From an uncultured Treponema sp. (GTDB lineage: Bacteria > Spirochaetota > Spirochaetia > Treponematales > Treponemataceae): a DNA stretch of 32,293 nucleotides. Positions 1-6,486 of this stretch are shown here, piece after piece. The stretch lies in assembly GCA_934691925.1 (NCBI GenBank), contig CAKUTI010000025.1, positions 1-32,293 on the forward strand. The letters are read 5' to 3'. Positions within the stretch are counted from its first letter, which is position 1; each line of letters opens with the position of its first letter. A program made the position numbers and the translations under genes. Below the pieces are notes generated by a model. It had not been told where the DNA came from, did no database searches, and saw only the letters and a program-made list of their open reading frames with translations.

Positions 1-61
1 CAAGCCCTTTGATTACAGTCTGTGCCAAAGCCTCGTTCCGTTTTGCGATATTTTCGTTCAT
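1..61 (-). CDS. LUD-domain (lactate-utilization-like) protein, N-terminus only
   Basis: The start of a minus-strand gene runs off the left edge of the window. The 20 visible codons begin MNENIAKRNEALAQ and continue TVIKGL. From memory, this is how the LUD (DUF162) proteins of clostridia and spirochetes begin. That family is related to LutB/LutC lactate-oxidation proteins, and its small single-domain members are mostly uncharacterised. The start is supported by a GAGG ribosome site (complement of 70-73) eight bases before the ATG. Only 20 residues are visible, so the family call rests on N-terminal resemblance alone. Confidence 0.55.
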   Translation of the reverse strand, partial: MNENIAKRNEALAQTVIKGL

Positions 62-83
62 AATTTGTACCTCGAATAAAAGG

Positions 84-92
84 ATTATAGCA
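84..92 (-). promoter_or_regulatory. Extended -10 promoter for the LUD gene
   Basis: Read on the minus strand, the sequence is TGC-TATAAT, a perfect -10 hexamer (complement of 84-89) with a TG extension (complement of 90-92). No good -35 hexamer sits 16-18 bases upstream, as is usual for extended -10 promoters. Transcription would start about 15 bases before the LUD start codon. Confidence 0.5.
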
Positions 93-135
93 CAAGAAAC
101 GCGGAAAGTGGGTGAAAGAGATTTTCTTTAATCAA

Positions 136-164
136 TTGACATCAAAAGTCGCTTTCTTTATTAT
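136..164 (+). promoter_or_regulatory. Sigma-70 promoter of trpBA
   Basis: TTGACA at 136-141 and TATTAT at 159-164 are separated by exactly 17 bases. This is the best match in the gap between the divergent LUD and trpB genes. Transcription should start near 171 and give an mRNA leader of about 87 bases. Confidence 0.7.
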
Positions 165-182
165 GTTTCTATAAACAGAAAC
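165..182. promoter_or_regulatory. Inverted repeat at the trp start point, possible operator
   Basis: GTTTCT (165-170) and AGAAAC (177-182) form a perfect 6-bp inverted repeat around six central bases. It directly abuts the -10 box and covers the expected start point. The position suits a repressor site, but no matching regulator is identified and it does not resemble the enterobacterial TrpR operator. Downstream, CGCAGGC (197-203) can pair with GCCTGCG (234-240), enclosing a T-run, just before the trpB start. Confidence 0.35.
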
Positions 183-257
183 AAAGAGAGCAGCTGCGCA
201 GGCAAAGGACATTTTTTTGAATGTTTTTATCGAGCCTGCGGCAAAATGGAGAAATAT

Positions 258-1517
258 ATGTACGAAGAATCGGTTGACGGCTTTTTTGGCGAGTACGGCG
301 GAAAATATGTGCCTGAGGTTTTGAGGGCGGCGGTTGATGAGCTTGACGAGGCTTTTCATCATTACATTAAAGACCCGGATTTTTTGGCGGAGCTTAACAT
401 TCTCCGCCGTGACTATATCGGGCGCGAGACTCCGCTGATGTACGCTGAGCGCGCCACAAAGATTCTTGGCGGCGGAAAAATCTATATCAAGCTTGAAGGC
501 TTGGCTAACACAGGAGCGCACAAAATCAACAACGCGATTGGCCAGGTTCTCCTTGCGAAAAAAATGGGAAAGACGCGCATTATCGCGGAAACAGGGGCTG
601 GCCAGCATGGAGTTGCGACTGCGGCTGCCTGCGCAAAGCTCGGAATGGAGTGCGTTGTTTATCAGGGCGAGGTTGACGTTCGCCGACAGCAGCCGAATGT
701 TGCCGCAATGGAATTGTACGGCGCGAAAGTTGTCGCTGTGAAAAACGGCTCGCGCACTTTAAAGGACGCTGTGAACGAGGCGATGCGCGACTGGGCAACG
801 AATTTTGAGACGACTCATTACTGCTTAGGCTCGGCTTTAGGTCCTGCGCCTTTCCCTGATATGGTTCGCACTTTCCAGTCTGTAATCGGCGAGGAAGTGA
901 AAAAGCAGTGCGCCGAGCGCGGAATCGAGATTGATTCCCTTGTAGCGTGCGTCGGTGGCGGCTCTAACGCATCAGGTTTTTTTGCTCCGTTCTTTGATGA
1001 CGAGAAAATAAAGCTTTACGGAGCGGAAGGCGGCGGAACCGGGTCGGAGCTTGGAAAAAACGCGAGCAGAATGGTCGGAAACGCTGCCCGCGATGACATT
1101 CTGCAGGGATTCAAAAGCCGCTTTCTCGTTGACGATGACGGACAGGCGCAAGAGACAAGCTCAATTTCAGCAGGTCTCGACTATCTTGGAATCAGTCCTC
1201 AGCTTGCAATGCTCGGAAAAACCGGCCGAATCACTTTTGACGCAATCCGCGACAATGAAGCTCTTGAAGCTGTGAACTTTTTCGCAAAAAACGAAGGAAT
1301 CCTGATGGCTCTTGAAAGCTCGCACGCTGCCGCATACGCGATGAAGCTTGCTCCCGAAGTTCCGAAAGACAAGGCGATTATCATAAATATGTCGGGACGC
1401 GGCGACAAGGACGTTTTCATCACAAGCCCGGTTTTCCGCCCGGAAGAATGGAAGGACTTTTTGCGCAGCGAGCTTAAGCGTCTTGAAGAGAACAAGAACG
1501 TTCACGAGAGATATTAA
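258..1517 (+). CDS. trpB: Tryptophan synthase beta chain
   Basis: TrpB condenses indole with L-serine to form tryptophan, using pyridoxal phosphate, in the cytoplasm. I start it at 258 because GGAG at 248-251 sits six bases upstream; the earlier in-frame ATG at 246 overlaps that ribosome site. This gives 419 residues, slightly longer than the usual ~400. Visible landmarks are the PLP lysine in GAHKINN (Lys89), the catalytic glutamate in AETGAGQHG, the phosphate-binding GGGSNA loop and the terminal SGRGDKD. Several normally well-kept stretches differ: the usual LKREDLNHTGAHK reads IKLEGLANTGAHK, and the usual HSVSAGLDYPGVGPEH reads SSISAGLDYLGISPQL. It is therefore a divergent but probably active TrpB. 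The partner trpA follows 197 bases downstream, and no other trp genes are in view. Confidence 0.93.
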   Translation: MYEESVDGFFGEYGGKYVPEVLRAAVDELDEAFHHYIKDPDFLAELNILRRDYIGRETPLMYAERATKILGGGKIYIKLEGLANTGAHKINNAIGQVLLAKKMGKTRIIAETGAGQHGVATAAACAKLGMECVVYQGEVDVRRQQPNVAAMELYGAKVVAVKNGSRTLKDAVNEAMRDWATNFETTHYCLGSALGPAPFPDMVRTFQSVIGEEVKKQCAERGIEIDSLVACVGGGSNASGFFAPFFDDEKIKLYGAEGGGTGSELGKNASRMVGNAARDDILQGFKSRFLVDDDGQAQETSSISAGLDYLGISPQLAMLGKTGRITFDAIRDNEALEAVNFFAKNEGILMALESSHAAAYAMKLAPEVPKDKAIIINMSGRGDKDVFITSPVFRPEEWKDFLRSELKRLEENKNVHERY

Positions 1518-1524
1518 GATTTGG

Positions 1525-1665
1525 ATGTTCTTCGACATTCGTCGACATTCGTCGGCGTTCGCCGGGGCGGGCTATTCGTGGTTGCGCGCTAGCCGCGCTT
1601 CATTCGCGCTGCGAACGGCTGACGCCGCCACTGCTATCCCTAACGCATTAGCGTTGGAGTTTGCG
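1525..1665. repeat. GC-rich intergenic repeat between trpB and trpA
   Basis: The gap between trpB and trpA is much richer in GC than other gaps here. It opens with three tandem 10-mers at 1533-1542, 1543-1552 and 1553-1562 (CGACATTCGT twice, then CGGCGTTCGC). A stretch full of GCGC/CGCG words follows, ending with a CTAACGC...GCGTTGG hairpin near 1640-1657. A 72-codon reading frame crosses it, but with no ribosome site and repetitive composition I do not call it a gene. It looks like a dispersed repeat inserted within the operon. Confidence 0.45.
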
Positions 1666-1714
1666 GAATCTGAAAGTCTGAACAGTTCAAAAAAGTTTTG
1701 ATGAGGAAAAAATT

Positions 1715-2476
1715 ATGAGAAAATTGATGTCACATTTGGTTGCGAATTATCCGACCCCGGAGCTTTCTTTTGCAGCTGCCGAGGCTCTTGTTGATGGCGG
1801 AGCGGATTTTCTGGAGATTCAGCTTCCGTTCACTGACCCGAGCGCGGACGGTGCTGTTATTCAGAACGCGTGCGCCACGGTTCTTTCAAGAGGAGCGACA
1901 AGCGCGGACGGTCTGGAATTTATCGCGAAACTCAGAGAAAATTTCCCGAAAGTCCAGATTGGGATAATGTCTTACGGCTCGCTGATTTTCACTCCCGGGG
2001 TTGACAATTTCTGCCGCCGTGCGAGCGAGGCCGGAGTAAACGCGATGATTATTCCAGACTTGCCTTTTGACTGCGACGAGGGGCTTACAACTGCTTGCCG
2101 GAAATACGGAATGGAAAATATTCCTGTTGCGGCTCCTAGCATGAAGGACGAGCGGCTTCAAAAAATGCTTGACTGTGGATTTACAACGGTTTATGCGGCT
2201 TTGCGCGTCGGAATCACAGGAATGGACACAAAAGTCGATGGCAAGACGATTGAATTCCTCAAAAAATTCCGCCGTCCGAACAAGAGCGGAAAAGTTCCGA
2301 TGGTTTACGGCGGCTTTGGAATCCACGGAAAAGAGCAGGCTGACGCAATCTCGCCTTACGTTGACGGAGTTGTTGCAGGCTCGGTTTTCGTCCGTCTGAT
2401 AGACGCTGCAAACGGCGACGTGAAAATTCTGCAGGACACAATCAGGGCAAAGGCAAGAGAAATAAAAGGCCTTTAG
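1715..2476 (+). CDS. trpA: Tryptophan synthase alpha chain
   Basis: TrpA cleaves indole-3-glycerol phosphate to indole and glyceraldehyde 3-phosphate and channels indole to TrpB. The 253-residue TIM-barrel protein keeps both catalytic acids: Glu34 in LEIQLPF and Asp45 in SADGAVIQ. It also keeps the ALRVGITG loop and the phosphate-binding GGFGI segment. GAGG at 1703-1706 supports the start. The N-terminus (MRKLMSHLVANYP) is short, placing it in a lineage distinct from the enterobacterial type. It should be co-transcribed with trpB despite the repeat-filled gap. No indole-glycerol-phosphate synthase gene (trpC) is visible, so the source of its substrate is unknown from this window. Confidence 0.93.
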   Translation: MRKLMSHLVANYPTPELSFAAAEALVDGGADFLEIQLPFTDPSADGAVIQNACATVLSRGATSADGLEFIAKLRENFPKVQIGIMSYGSLIFTPGVDNFCRRASEAGVNAMIIPDLPFDCDEGLTTACRKYGMENIPVAAPSMKDERLQKMLDCGFTTVYAALRVGITGMDTKVDGKTIEFLKKFRRPNKSGKVPMVYGGFGIHGKEQADAISPYVDGVVAGSVFVRLIDAANGDVKILQDTIRAKAREIKGL

Positions 2477-2524
2477 GATTTCATTCTTTGCTTGTAAATT
2501 TAATTTATCAAAATGAATCTTTCC

Positions 2525-2559
2525 ACGGAAGCTGACGAAAATTCGGCTTCCGTTTTTTT
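2525..2559 (+). terminator. Rho-independent terminator after trpA
   Basis: ACGGAAGC (2525-2532) pairs with GCTTCCGT (2546-2553), with an inner CGA/TCG pairing, followed by a run of seven Ts. The core 2527-2551 is identical to the terminator at 4485-4509. The remaining gap to 2761 is AT-rich; I see no gene in it and no convincing promoter. Confidence 0.85.
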
Positions 2560-2761
2560 ATTTTCTTCTATATATATTTTTTATCTGCAAGCCGTTTTTA
2601 CTGTTAAAAATTATTTCGCCGCTTCTGTCGCTTTTTTTTGCCTTCACATTTCGCGTCGTTTGCCTCATTCAGTTCTTTTTGACTTCTTATTTTTTTACTA
2701 CAATTTTCCAATGTAACTTTTCTGTTTTTTTAATTATTTTGATTTTGGAGTGTAGATAAAG

Positions 2762-3499
2762 ATGAGAATAAAATCGTTAAGAAAAATTGCTGTGCTGCTT
2801 CTGCTTGGATTTTTGGTTCAGCCGATTTTTGCCCAAAGCGAAAGAAATGAAGAGCTTGAGCCGCTTTTTGAGCGCAGTTCTTACAAAAAAGACGGAATCG
2901 AGCTTCCTTACAGGTTCGCGCATTTCAATGAAAGCGAAAAATCTCCTGTTCTGATTGTTTTTATGCACGGACATTCGGCTTTTGGAAAAGACAATTCAAG
3001 TCAGCTTGCAAAAGAAACTTTAAAGAACATCGTGCGCTACGTGCTTTTAAATTCTGTCAACGCGTTTGTTTTAGCTCCGCAGTGCGACGACAGCTCAAAA
3101 TGGACGGAAATTCCTGAAATCTTGAATTCGTTCTATACAGAATTCAAAAAAGAGCACGGCTGCTCAAAAATTCTGCTTTCAGGAGACTCGATGGGCGGAT
3201 GTGGAGTCTGGCTTTTGCTCGACAAATATCCTTCGCTTGCAGAAAAGGCGGTTGTTCTCGGTGCTGCGCCTTTCAAGCCGAACATAAGAAATTTCACAAA
3301 GACTGAAATCATTGCGGTTTGCGGCGACAACGATGAATTTGGAAGCGTAAAAAGAGTTGAGCCGGTTATAAAAAAGATAAACGAGATGAACGGAAACGCG
3401 AAAATAAAAATCCTGAAAAATTCAGACCATGTTCAAACTTGCACAAACGGAATGTCGGAAGAGATTTTAAAATATTTTATCGGAGAGACGGAGGTCTAA
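2762..3499 (+). CDS. Secreted alpha/beta-hydrolase, esterase-like
   Basis: This is a 245-residue exported hydrolase. Residues 1-24 form a signal peptide (basic start, LLLLGF core, FAQ cleavage region). The mature part shows an oxyanion-type MHGH motif (residues ~70), the nucleophile elbow GDSMGG, a candidate acid in CGDNDEF and a candidate histidine in NSDHVQT. This layout matches the LpqC/PHB-depolymerase and feruloyl-esterase-like families, which cut ester bonds in polymers or lipids. The substrate cannot be read from sequence. GGAG at 2747-2750 is 11 bases from the ATG, rather far. The FGE-like gene follows after one base, so the two are co-transcribed. Confidence 0.75.
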   Translation: MRIKSLRKIAVLLLLGFLVQPIFAQSERNEELEPLFERSSYKKDGIELPYRFAHFNESEKSPVLIVFMHGHSAFGKDNSSQLAKETLKNIVRYVLLNSVNAFVLAPQCDDSSKWTEIPEILNSFYTEFKKEHGCSKILLSGDSMGGCGVWLLLDKYPSLAEKAVVLGAAPFKPNIRNFTKTEIIAVCGDNDEFGSVKRVEPVIKKINEMNGNAKIKILKNSDHVQTCTNGMSEEILKYFIGETEV

Positions 3500-3500
3500 T

Positions 3501-4430
3501 ATGAAAAAAATTATCGCTTTTGCATGTTTTCTTGCAGGCGGAATTTGTGTTTTTGCGGAAAAGCCGAGCAAAATGCAGGCTGCGAACCCTGAAGGAAAAA
3601 TTTTCAAGTACAACACGACAATCGAAAAGGAACGCCCTGAGCTTAACGAGGCGACCCAAAAAGCGATTTCGGCTTACAGAAAAAATCCGACTCAGGAAAA
3701 TTACGACGCGCTTCTTGCCCAGGTTGAGCTTAATTATGACGATGTGATTGCAAGAAAAGTCGCCAAGCTTGAGGAGCTGAAAACTTCCGCGCGCTATGAA
3801 TATCAGATTACGGATATGCAGGAAATTGTTGACGAGACAATCGCTGTCCGCGAGCTGAGAGTAAAGCAGTCGATGGCGCGTTTTACCGACCCGCGTTTTG
3901 TTGAGAGCCGTGAAAAAGACGGCGGCTATCATCCGCTTTTGGGAGCTGCGCTGAATGTTGATGTCGCTCACACTCCTGTAACAAATGCCCAGTACGCTGA
4001 GTTCACCGGAAAAAAGGTGAAGGTTGGTGAGGAAAATCTTCCTGTTGTTAATGTGAGCATAAAAGACATTGAAAAATACTGCGCTTGGCTTGGGAAAAAG
4101 GACGGTTGCGTTTACCGCTTGCCGACAGAATACGAATGGCAGCTTGCGGCGGGCCATATGCCAAAAGACGCAGATTTTAATGTTGAGGAAGACCGAAAGC
4201 TTACGCCTGTGGAAAAATATTCTCAGACAACTGGAGCAAGCGGCGGAATTGATTTTTGGGGAAATGTCTGGGAATGGACTTCAACAAAAGATGATGACGG
4301 AAAAAATATTGTAAAAGGCGGAGCTTATGACTCAAAGCGGATGGACTGCCGGAGCGAAAACAACGAGCAAAGCCGGGATTCTTTAAAACGCTACAAAAAC
4401 GTGGGATTCAGGCTTGTGAGAGAAAACTAG
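3501..4430 (+). CDS. Secreted FGE-sulfatase-fold (SUMF1-like) protein, probably non-catalytic
   Basis: This 309-residue protein has a signal peptide (ends ~GGICVFAE), a helical N-terminal half (residues ~45-130), and a C-terminal formylglycine-generating-enzyme fold. The fold landmarks are RLPTEYEWQLAAG (~206), DFWGNVWEWTS (~251) and a final VGFRLVREN. Real FGEs oxidise a sulfatase cysteine using paired cysteines in a C-x4-C stretch after RGGS. Here that stretch reads KGGAYDSKRMDCRS, with one cysteine, so sulfatase activation is unlikely; a binding or structural role is possible. The ribosome site GGAGG (3490-3494) lies inside the end of the esterase gene, one base from its stop, indicating translational coupling. 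Confidence 0.8.
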   Translation: MKKIIAFACFLAGGICVFAEKPSKMQAANPEGKIFKYNTTIEKERPELNEATQKAISAYRKNPTQENYDALLAQVELNYDDVIARKVAKLEELKTSARYEYQITDMQEIVDETIAVRELRVKQSMARFTDPRFVESREKDGGYHPLLGAALNVDVAHTPVTNAQYAEFTGKKVKVGEENLPVVNVSIKDIEKYCAWLGKKDGCVYRLPTEYEWQLAAGHMPKDADFNVEEDRKLTPVEKYSQTTGASGGIDFWGNVWEWTSTKDDDGKNIVKGGAYDSKRMDCRSENNEQSRDSLKRYKNVGFRLVREN

Positions 4431-4484
4431 TTAAAACTAGCTGAAAAATGCTTTTAACGTTTTGAATGGTCGTGTATTTTTTGC

Positions 4485-4518
4485 GGAAGCTGACGAAAAT
4501 TCGGCTTCCATTTTTTTT
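4485..4518 (+). terminator. Rho-independent terminator after the esterase/FGE-like operon
   Basis: GGAAGC (4485-4490) and GCTTCC (4504-4509) enclose the same 13-base interior as the trpA terminator and are followed by eight Ts. The 25-base core is an exact copy of 2527-2551, so this transcription unit is bounded on both sides by the same terminator. Confidence 0.85.
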
Positions 4519-4587
4519 GCATTGACGCGGTTTTATTTTTTGACTAAATCATAAATCAAACTTTCTGCCCGCTAATCATAATTAAAA

Positions 4588-4620
4588 CCTATTGACAGGG
4601 TAGGTTTTGTGCGTTAGTAT
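4588..4620 (+). promoter_or_regulatory. metY promoter with embedded Rrf2-type operator
   Basis: The 17-bp element CCTATTGACAGGGTAGG (4588-4604) contains the -35 hexamer TTGACA (4592-4597). TAGTAT (4615-4620) follows at a spacing of 17 as the -10. Near-identical elements overlap the -35 of metQ (16218) and cysK (19098). The perfect palindrome TTAGTATG-CTTT-CATACTAA (4614-4633) covers the -10 and start point. CATACTAAGTTACTAGG (4626-4642) is a degenerate second CCTA-N9-TAGG site. A repressor bound here would block RNA polymerase directly. Confidence 0.75.
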
Positions 4621-4665
4621 GCTTTCATACTAAGTTACTAGGAAATAACATTTTTGGAGGCGCAT

Positions 4666-4731
4666 ATGAAGTTTTACTTTGAGAAACTTGTCCGTGAAAA
4701 CTTTAGAAACGGAGTCATGCGCGCCTGTTGA
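4666..4731 (+). CDS. Leader peptide upstream of metY, 21 codons, ends Met-Arg-Ala-Cys
   Basis: This small ORF has the best ribosome site in the region: GGAGG (4656-4660) five bases before the ATG. It encodes 21 residues starting MKFYFEKLV and ending NGVMRAC, with the only cysteine codon directly before the stop. It starts about 40 bases after the predicted metY transcription start and 270 bases before metY. Position, strong ribosome site and a terminal cysteine codon on a sulfur-assimilation mRNA suggest a cysteine-sensing leader peptide, as known for cysteine attenuation in mycobacteria. I do not recognise the peptide family, and function is inferred. Confidence 0.55.
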   Translation: MKFYFEKLVRENFRNGVMRAC

Positions 4732-4844
4732 TTTTGCACAATTAACCATCAAATCACGGCAGTTTTTACAATTTTAAGATTTCCGAATCAAAATCGGACA
4801 GAAAACAGTTCGTTTTGAATTCAAAAAACAATTTTTAAGGAGAT

Positions 4845-4988
4845 AAGATAAAAACAGCCGAAAATGGCGTCTGTTTTTATCTTTAAAAGTTTGCGTTGCA
4901 AACTTTCTTATCATCTGTTGTTTCTCACTTCGTTGCGAAACAACTTAAAAAGTCAATCATAAAACTGAAGTTTTAATCTTGACTTTTT
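4845..4988 (+). promoter_or_regulatory. Four consecutive hairpins in the metY leader; the last is terminator-like
   Basis: Four near-perfect hairpins stand in a row: 4845-4857/4871-4883 (13 bp), 4886-4894/4898-4906 (9 bp, 3-base loop), 4917-4924/4937-4944 (8 bp) and 4947-4956/4979-4988 (10 bp with an inner AAAAC/GTTTT hairpin). The last ends in TTGACTTTTTT directly before the metY ribosome site (AGGAG, 4990-4994), so it could stop transcription or hide the ribosome site. No SAM (S-box) or T-box signature is seen. Upstream, 4732-4844 holds only a weak TCCGA/TCGGA hairpin. Alternatively these are tandem repeat-type hairpins. Confidence 0.45.
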
Positions 4989-5000
4989 TAGGAGAATATT

Positions 5001-6287
5001 ATGGCAGATTTTTCAAATACACATTTCGAGACAAAACAGCTTCATGTTGGACAGGAGGCGGCAGACCCGGCTTCTGATTCGCGCGCGGTTCCGATTTATG
5101 CGACAACTTCATATGTTTTCCACAACGCGAAGCATGCGGCTGACCGTTTTGGCTTGGCTGACGCTGGAAACATCTACGGCCGTTTGACAAATTCAACCCA
5201 GGACGTTTTTGAGAAGAGAATTGCGGCTTTGGAAGGCGGCTCGGCTGCTTTGGCTGTTGCTTCGGGCGCGGCGGCAATCACTTATGCTATTGAGGCTTTG
5301 GCGCAGGCAGGCGACCATGTTGTTGCACAGAAGACAATTTACGGCGGAACTTACAATCTCTTGAAGCACACTTTGAAGCCTTTCGGAATCGAGACGACTT
5401 TTGTTGACGCTCACAACTTGGCTGAGGTTGAGGGCGCAATCAAGGAAAACACAAAAATCCTTTACCTTGAGACTTTGGGAAATCCTAACGCAGACATTCC
5501 AGACCTTGACGCTCTTATCGCTCTCGGACACAAATACGGACTTGCTGTCATCGTTGACAACACTTTTGGAACTCCTTATTTAATCAGACCGATTGAGCAC
5601 GGCGCAGACGTTGTTGTTCATTCTGCGACAAAATTCATCGGCGGACACGGAACAACTCTAGGCGGAATCATCGTTGAGTCAGGAAAGACAAACTGGAAGA
5701 GCGGAAAATTCCCTGCGATTGCGACTCCGAACGAAAGCTACCACGGAATCAGCTTTGCGGACGCAGTTCCGAACGCGGCTTTTGTGACTTATATCCGCGC
5801 GATTTTGCTCCGCGACACAGGCGCGACAATTTCTCCGTTTGCGGCTTGGGCTTTGCTTCAGGGAACAGAGACTTTGTCTCTTAGAATCGAGCGGCACGTT
5901 GAGAACACAAAGAAAGTTGTTGAGTATCTTGCGAAAAATCCGAAAGTGGCGAAAGTGAACCATCCTTCGCTTGCGAGCCACCCTGACCACGCTCTCTACG
6001 AGAAATATTTCCCGAACGGCGGAGCTTCAATCTTCACTTTTGAAATCAAGGGCGGACGCGAGGCTGCATGGAAATTCATCGACAACCTGCAGATTTTCAG
6101 TCTTCTTGCGAACGTTGCCGACGTTAAGTCTCTCGTGATTCATCCGGCTTCAACAACTCATTCCGAGCTTAACGACGCGGAGCTTGCCGACCAGGGAATC
6201 ACCCAGAGCACAATCCGCCTTTCAATCGGAACAGAGCATATCGACGACATCATCGCCGACCTTGAAAGAGGTTTCGCGGCGGTATAA
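5001..6287 (+). CDS. metY: O-acetylhomoserine sulfhydrylase (homocysteine synthase)
   Basis: This PLP enzyme of the Cys/Met-metabolism family makes homocysteine from O-acetylhomoserine and sulfide, feeding methionine synthesis in the cytoplasm. Its 428 residues match the long MetY type rather than the ~390-residue MetB/MetC type. Landmarks are the N-terminal FETKQLHVGQ, PIYATTSYVF, the PLP-contacting YGRLTNST, DNTFGTPYL, and the PLP lysine in HSATKFIGGHGT (Lys211). The C-terminal IHPASTTHSEL and QSTIRLSIGTEHIDDI are also typical. AGGAG at 4990-4994 fixes the start. It is a single-gene unit, ending in its own terminator at 6338. Its promoter carries the operator shared with metQ and cysK, so sulfur supply should control it. 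Confidence 0.95.
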   Translation: MADFSNTHFETKQLHVGQEAADPASDSRAVPIYATTSYVFHNAKHAADRFGLADAGNIYGRLTNSTQDVFEKRIAALEGGSAALAVASGAAAITYAIEALAQAGDHVVAQKTIYGGTYNLLKHTLKPFGIETTFVDAHNLAEVEGAIKENTKILYLETLGNPNADIPDLDALIALGHKYGLAVIVDNTFGTPYLIRPIEHGADVVVHSATKFIGGHGTTLGGIIVESGKTNWKSGKFPAIATPNESYHGISFADAVPNAAFVTYIRAILLRDTGATISPFAAWALLQGTETLSLRIERHVENTKKVVEYLAKNPKVAKVNHPSLASHPDHALYEKYFPNGGASIFTFEIKGGREAAWKFIDNLQIFSLLANVADVKSLVIHPASTTHSELNDAELADQGITQSTIRLSIGTEHIDDIIADLERGFAAV

Positions 6288-6337
6288 GGCAAGCTGGCTT
6301 TTATTTTTAAAAAACACAATCCTTAAAAAAATCCAAG

Positions 6338-6371
6338 CGCAGGCGATTCTTATGGTTGCCTGCGTTTTTTT
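6338..6371 (+). terminator. Rho-independent terminator after metY
   Basis: CGCAGGC (6338-6344) pairs with GCCTGCG (6358-6364) across a 13-base loop and is followed by seven Ts. Confidence 0.85.
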
Positions 6372-6410
6372 GTCTTTCCAGAGTTTGTTTTAATATTAGT
6401 ATTTATTTAG

Positions 6411-6439
6411 TTGATAATAGAATTTTTATCTTGTAAAAT
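6411..6439 (+). promoter_or_regulatory. Sigma-70 promoter of the secreted-protein cluster
   Basis: TTGATA (6411-6416), 17 bases, then TAAAAT (6434-6439), in the AT-rich gap 48 bases before the FGE-like gene at 6487. No Rrf2-type operator overlaps it. Confidence 0.6.
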
Positions 6440-6486
6440 TTAGCAGTTGATATTGGAAATATTTATTTTGCGTTTAAGGAGAATTT

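Noticed and set aside
221..277. Upstream ORF overlapping the trpB start (ATG at 221)
   Set aside because: No ribosome site and no Trp codon, so neither a gene nor an attenuator peptide is supported.
1483..1701. 72-codon + strand frame across the end of trpB and the repeat
   Set aside because: No ribosome site, repetitive CG-rich composition; treated as repeat-derived.
3477..4157. Long minus-strand reading frame (226 codons) opposite the FGE-like gene
   Set aside because: It lies antisense to a well-supported gene, has no ribosome site and shows no family motif.
4560..5000. S-box (SAM) or T-box riboswitch before metY
   Set aside because: Checked by eye for core motifs of either class; none found. 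The hairpins do not match those architectures.
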